This document shows, one piece after another, positions 58,945 through 64,000 of a stretch of DNA of 64,000 nt. Each line of letters opens with the position of its first letter. Within the stretch, counting starts at the first letter, position 1. The position numbers and the translations under genes are program-made. Source of the DNA: Phanerochaete sordida. Its lineage: Eukaryota; Basidiomycota; Agaricomycetes; Polyporales; Phanerochaetaceae. Below the pieces are notes generated by a model that was not told the origin of the DNA, made no database searches, and saw nothing but the letters and a program-made list of their open reading frames with translations. The stretch spans positions 1-64,000 of the forward strand of contig BPQB01000106.1 in the NCBI GenBank assembly GCA_019973155.2, read 5' to 3'.

Positions 58945-59400
58945 TGCTCACCTGTATAGAGCTCGAGTCCCGCTGCTCGTCGTGCCGCCGGCCTGACCCT
59001 TCGCGCGACAGGGATTCTTGATTCGCGTGGCGTCATCCTACTCTGTATGCGCGTGTCGTCTGATAATCGCGGCACCGAGCTGGAAAGTCGTGCAGACGTC
59101 CGCCCAGGCGAAGGGCAGCGTTGGGCGGTGGGACGGCGCGGGCGGGGAGCGTGAGTATTGAGGGGGCGTCAAGGGACCGTGCTTGCGGCTGCTGCTGCGA
59201 CGGCAATCGAGGGGCTGGATGCAGCGGTTGTGCGTGGGCGGCGATGCCGCGCGTTGGAAGTCTGGACGAAGGCTCCTCGAGGGCGCGAGCAGAAGCGTCC
59301 GTGTCCACGACGCCGCAGAGGGGGGAGCGTGGGAACAATCTGTCGATCGTGAGATCCTGATCGGCGGACTCGGATCACTCACCCGGCCTTCGCGCTGTGC
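58945..59400 (-). repeat. Dispersed repeat A, copy 3
   Basis: GCTCACCTGTATAGAGCTCGAGTCCCGC (58945-58972) corresponds to the CTCACC...GCTCGAGTCCCGC start of the copy at 41370. The GTCAAGGGACCGTGCTTGCGG block is at 59168 and the CTGTCGATCGTGAGATCCTGATC block near 59340. Spacing is close to that in copy 2. Confidence 0.5.
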
Positions 59401-62400
59401 TCGCTCTGGGTCGCCCGTCCAGCTCGACCGTCTCTTCTAGCTTCACCCTCGATCAAACACGCCGCGAGCCACGCCACAATTCGAGGACAGGAACACGCCT
59501 GCCCACGCGACAAATGCTGCGGTGCGTCATTCGTTCGACCAAGGCGCGAACTGCCTTCGACGCTGCCCGCGGTTCGCCGCTGCATGCTCGGCGTCCCCAT
59601 CGGCGCGGCCCTTCCATTGCTGGGATAACCCCTTCATCCGCGTGCCTTCGCGCATATACCCACCCGGCGGTGCTTCTATGCCTATGCAAGGTGCCAACGA
59701 CAGTGGCCGGGGACGCAGGCACGGTGTGTCTCCATTGATGCAGCACACAGGCATATCCAGGTCAGTACGTGGTATTCGCGCCGCCTGGTCTGACTGATAA
59801 GGCCGGGAATGCGGTCATTGTATGTCTCAGTCCCTCTGAACTGTCGTCTCGCGCGACTGAAGGGCCACTCTGCCCGCGATATCGTACTCCCTGGTTATAT
59901 GTTCTGCGCTAACCATCGGCTTCAGCCTTCGGCGAGACCATATTCCTATCGACACGGGCACTCAAGACAGCCCTCAAACCATAGCTTGCGCCTCAATAGC
60001 TGGACGTCCAGGACTCGCCGTTCCTTTGCAGGGCGTCGAGGTACGAGCACAGACTCTCGCACGATGGCTTGATTCTGTTCTGACGTCACTTCTGCAGGCG
60101 CAAACGTGCCCGAGGCAAACCTGTAGCAGCTGGAGCGCGTGAAGTCATAGACGAAGGTTGGCCACTCAAGGTACGTGAACATTGCGCGCCTCGTACGCGG
60201 GTCGGTCGCGCGTTTTTCGTCCATAGACCTCCTCAGAACCAGGTGCAAGGCAGACCGTCAGAGTTCGTCTGCTGACGGCTCTCCAATAGCTCCACGTCCC
60301 TGACGTTTTCACTCCCACGTGGAGTGCTTGAACGGCGCACAGAGCTCCCTGGCCTCCCTCGAACGGTAAGCTGTGTCTCCATCCCGTAAGCACCCTTCGC
60401 CCCTCATCCGCTCATGCGACGCTCGCGGCTCGAAGTCATGAATGCACCACAAAGCGCTAGCGTACATCTGACGCGTTCGGGCTGCCTTCTTTGGTAGAAG
60501 CCTCCGATCTTAGCAAGGTACATACTCACCTGCGTCGCCAAATCGCAGCTCGCAGGCTAACCTCCCGTTCGTCTTAGACAAGCTCCCGCGCCAGACTCGG
60601 GATGGCAACTACTGCACAGAACTTGGCCAAGCCCCTCTAAGACGTCCAAAGAGCGCTCCACGGCTCGGCAAGTGCGTAACGCGGCGCTGAAAGGCGACTG
60701 GGTCGAGCTTCCAATCAAGAGTGACCTCGACGCCTACCTAGAGCCTACTCAAGTGCTCTCACAAGTACGCCGAGACGTGCTTCATCCCCACCAACGTATA
60801 TTTGACTTCCCAGCCGCGCTAGTATCACAATCGTCCCACTCGTCCTCTAGGAGCATTCAAAGTCGCTCGACATCGCGTCCATAGATGTCCAATTGCTAGC
60901 CATCGCTCACGGACGGTCACAAGCCAGATATGTGCGAGAGCAGTACCATGACCGCGTCGCGCTCCACAGCTCGCGCTATCCGTGCGTTGGGACGAGGGTG
61001 AGTGCCTCAGCCCTCTGTCCGTGCGATGCCGCCTAATGCATTTGTAAAGGGCAAGCAACCTTGGTTCCCCGCCTGAGGTGCCCTTATGTGCCGTCCATGC
61101 GCGATACCGCTCGCATGTCGACCAGCGCGCGGTGCCGGTCGAAACAGGCGTAACGCGGACGACGCTCGCGGCTTCGCGGACGTGCTGCGCCAATGTCGCG
61201 GCGTCCTGTCCGGACAAAGATTGTGGTAGTCCGCTATTCTACGACACTTCCGTCGTGCACGCACTCGTTCGGGCACCGTCGCAAGTACGCTAGCACCGGT
61301 GCAGGGGCCGCGCGCTCAAGATGTCAGGTCGCTTCGAGAGGGAGCAGCTGCACAGCGTCTTGACTGAGGAGATGGTGCAGAGGTACGCTCCCTCAGATAG
61401 CGCAATACGTTGCGGCTAAAGCTTTTGAGATAGTCATTACCAGGCTTCGGGGAAAGGTGTCCATCTGTGTAAGTATCACCGTTCTCGTCCAACCTCTGCG
61501 CTCCGCTGACGGGTTTTACATCGTTCAAGATCGCCGACGGGGGACGATACTTATTGCTGGTGAGCGACCGTGACGCTGCCCTGCTCGGCTCGGAGATGGC
61601 CCATACCATGTGCTCGACGCCAACTCCGAAGCCAATTGTGGCTCCAGCCTCTGCCTCAATGACAGCCCCTCGTCGTCCTAGCACAAACGCCATGTTTACG
61701 CGTGAGTGTGTCCGCGTGCCCTGTGCTGACGTCTTTCGCTCACCAGTCGCAGCGCGCGGAGTTCCCAGCTCTCCTGCGGAATGGCGCTGCAGCACGCTGA
61801 GTCGATTGTCCTGACGCGGCGCAGCTGCGTACAATGCGCTTCCGACACCGCTCGCGAGCCATGGGCTTTTCTCGCGCTGCGACATCGGCGCCCTCGGGAA
61901 GATCTCCTCGTTACCTCGATGTCGCGCATCAAGGCTAACATGCGCACTGGACGATGGTAACTCCTGCGCGGTACTCTGAGACCGCTCTGCGGACAGCGTT
62001 ACGTCCAGACGACGGTGCTGCGACTGGCAGACATAGCAGCACGTTCCGAGGACAGATGACGCGGCAGTGAGTCCTTCCTCCTCGGATGGTCTGCGACTGG
62101 TACTGACAATGCCGAAGCGGAACGTTCGATTCACGACATAGCGATATGTGTTTAGCAATTGCGAGAGGGCTGTGTGTTGCCTTAGAACGGAAGTAGGTGT
62201 GTGTTGCATCACGGTGGACGGATCGTCGCGCTGACCGTACATTCCAGTCAGCATACATATTACCCTCTCCCTCACAATATACATCTTTCTCGTTACCTAT
62301 TCAAAGCGACTATCAGCCGGTCATTGTGCCTCGAGCTGGCTACGCGATGGGAAACCTGCGCTCGCGCCTCCTCTCCCTTCGTTGATATCCGCGGCCACGC

Positions 62401-62924
62401 TGTCACTAAACAGGCCTGTCACCCGCCTCAAAACCGGCCTGCCTAGGGTAGAGCGCTGCCATGCGGGGTGCTCGACAGTCGCAGGCGTACGCGCTTGGAT
62501 CTAGCCAAGGCGCGTACAATATGTGGAACAGCAGGAGCGATTGCTCTGGCGGGCTGCAGAGGGGCATCGCGGTTAGATACTCGCCGCCCGGCAGGCATGA
62601 GTCGAGCGCGCAGTACAGTGACCTCTTGCAGAAATCGACTACGGGGCGCACGGATGGCTTGCTCCGCGCCGCCGCCGCGGCCTGTCGCCAGCCCTGTGGC
62701 GTCCTGCCGATACATGTGGGACCTGCCCGGTGCATATATCACCCACAGTTGGGTAGCGCAAGGACGCTCTGGTGGCCTTTCACGGCATCGATGCTTGGTG
62801 AGCAATCCACTAAGAGCACGAGGGCATCATTGCGGCCAGCGAGTAGTTGCGATGCCTGCATTCCGCATGTCACCTCGGCACATGCTTCCGGAGGCGAGGA
62901 CAGAAGGGTGCGCACAGTGCCGGA
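59401..62924. other. Gene-poor region between repeats A and B
   Basis: No domain is recognised on either strand. The longest frame (62284-61316 minus, 322 residues) has no motif, no splice structure and mixed composition, and may be chance or a decayed gene. A second frame at 60248-59946 minus is similar in status. Confidence 0.35.
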
Positions 62925-63340
62925 CTAGGCCCTGCTCTGCTGCCTTGACTCGCGTGGCGCTTCCATTCCGCGCGTCAGCCCGGCACAACCTCCCGACGCT
63001 GTGAACAGAGGGGTGCACGCGCGACTGATCGTGTCTTAGGTACGCCTGTGTCTCGCGTCGCACGGGCTCCTGGGCTCGCGGCCATGTGGCCCCACCGACG
63101 CGATCTTGTGGCGTTGCTGCCGTGCGCCCGAGCCCATGCCATGCGCTTCCGCGCCTCGACAGGTGACTATATGCGCCCGGTATGGGCTGGGATTGGCTTT
63201 CGCTGGACATCAAACGACCTATTCATGCACCAGGGAGGTGTGTCAGGATTTGCTGGGACTGGTTCCCCCAGCTACTCCCACTCCGTGGACTGTTCAATGA
63301 AGCGGAAGCTGTGTGAACACTGTTGTGGGCTATCAAATAT
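62925..63340 (+). repeat. Dispersed repeat B, copy 2
   Basis: It matches 42455-42840 along about 380 bp, including the conserved peptide frame (MRFRASTGDYMRPVWA, then DLFMH). Upstream, a shorter motif (CATTCCGC followed by GTCACC/GTCAGCC and GGCAC) is repeated at about 62860 and 62965, suggesting an internal tandem structure. Confidence 0.7.
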
Positions 63341-63394
63341 CGGTGAGGATCTCCGATAGCGCAGAGGTTCGACTCGCACGTCGAACGCGCAGCG

Positions 63395-63660
63395 AGGCTA
63401 ACAAACGGACGTGTAAGTCCGTAGCTCAGAGGTACACAAGTCTCTATATTCACCTAACAAACGGACGTGTAAGTCCGTACTACAACAGCGTCAGCGTCTG
63501 TGTAAAGTCCGTAGGAATAGGATGCTACTCACGCTCAGAGGTACACAAGTCTCTGAGCGTGCTACGAGTCCGTGGGGGTGCCTATATACTGTAGACGAGT
63601 CCGAGTCGGGACTGTAGACGAATCCGAGTCGGGACTTAATGTCCGATAGATAATGTCTGA
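63395..63660. repeat. Cluster of palindromic direct repeats
   Basis: TAACAAACGGACGTGTAAGT at 63399 and 63457 is a direct repeat whose core ACGGAC-GTGTAA-GTCCGT is itself palindromic. CTCAGAGGTACACAAGTCTC occurs at about 63425 and 63536; at the second place it extends into a 10-bp stem (ACGCTCAGAG/CTCTGAGCGT). A third pair, TGTAGACGA(G/A)TCCGAGTC, lies at about 63590 and 63613. This is a compact mosaic of short hairpins, of unknown origin. Confidence 0.65.
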
Positions 63661-64000
63661 TGAGCGTAAGCAAAGAAAATACAAGTGCGGACCGAGAGAG
63701 AAATTGTCCATGCGACCCGAGACATCGCGTCGGGCCGCACATCGCATAGGACCGCGCGGGATCGCGCGGCGGAGGGCGCGAGCTGCGCCTCCGCGCTTCC
63801 GAGACCTTCGGGCGGCGAGGCGCTGCGCGCCGTGCGCGCCGTGGAATTTCGACATGGGCCTCATCGCGGCACGCGTGCCACGGACGTCGTGTGTGTTACT
63901 GTGATGCCTACGCGGCATACCTCTCAGCTGGGGCGTTCTTGGAACGCTCACTGCCACGGGTCCGGCAGCTCCAGCCAAGAATTCGCGGCCTTTACGGGCA
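63661..64000. other. Right edge of the window, nothing recognised
   Basis: GC-rich sequence with open frames in several phases but no motif. A gene may enter from the right, but the sequence shown is too short to tell. Confidence 0.35.

Noticed and set aside
61316..62284. 322-residue minus-strand open frame
   Set aside because: It has no domain, signal peptide or splice context. In GC-rich DNA a frame of this length can arise by chance, so it is mentioned only under the gap entry.
63650..63680. CTGATGA followed by a small GCGTAAGC hairpin and GAAA, like a hammerhead ribozyme core
   Set aside because: GAAA does not directly follow stem II (AAAGAAA intervenes), stem II has only two pairs, and no matching stems I and III with a cleavage site were found.

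Overview
The window is nuclear DNA of a filamentous basidiomycete, most likely an Agaricomycete (wood-decay/Polyporales type). Genes are GC-rich and cut by many short introns (mostly 44-64 nt, GT-AG with a few GC-AG), and the gene content fits: paired P450s, S28 peptidase, MCT-type transporter, DUF2235 hydrolase, Helitron and non-LTR elements. No species can be assigned from sequence alone. Exon coordinates were worked out by hand from splice motifs, reading-frame phase, and protein-family or paralogue patterns. Every multi-exon model adds up to a whole number of codons except the Helitron, which carries a frame break.

Layout. 0-2 kb: end of a LINE-type retroelement (RNase H plus zinc knuckle). 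3.4-8.8 kb: secreted S28 serine peptidase (+), secreted CrtC/Diels-Alderase-fold protein (-), EBP-like sterol isomerase (+). 9.6-10.8 kb: a 1.24 kb terminal-inverted-repeat element ending 18 bp before an ankyrin-MYND gene. 12.3-14.9 kb: an orphan four-exon gene and a probable ORC6. 15.0-19.7 kb: two tandem P450s (-) with identical intron positions. 21.0-33.2 kb: tRNA-Thr, an MCT-type transporter, the APC/C cullin subunit APC2 (-), two tandem SDRs (+) and an ALDH3-type dehydrogenase (+). 33.6-35.1 kb: DUF2235 hydrolase (+). 35.5-38.2 and 43.4-46.1 kb: two paralogous genes (-) joining an unrecognised N-terminal region to a WD40 propeller. 49.0-56.4 kb: a Helitron coding block (DUF6570, HUH Rep, PIF1-type helicase; -) with a frameshift, and a divergent three-exon gene of unknown function. 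56.4-64 kb: gene-poor, with dispersed and palindromic repeats.

How the genes may work together. ORC6 and APC2 are housekeeping cell-cycle genes. Around them lies a group of tailoring or detoxification functions (P450 x2, MFS, SDR x2, ALDH3, with CrtC-like and EBP-like genes nearby) without a recognisable core synthase. The WD40 pair, DUF2235 and ankyrin-MYND genes are accessory families that expand in fungi. The most unusual features are the WD40 pair with its shared N-terminal region, the splicing oddities (8-nt microexon, 14-nt exon, four GC-AG introns, a 26-nt intron), and the gene divergent to the Helitron.
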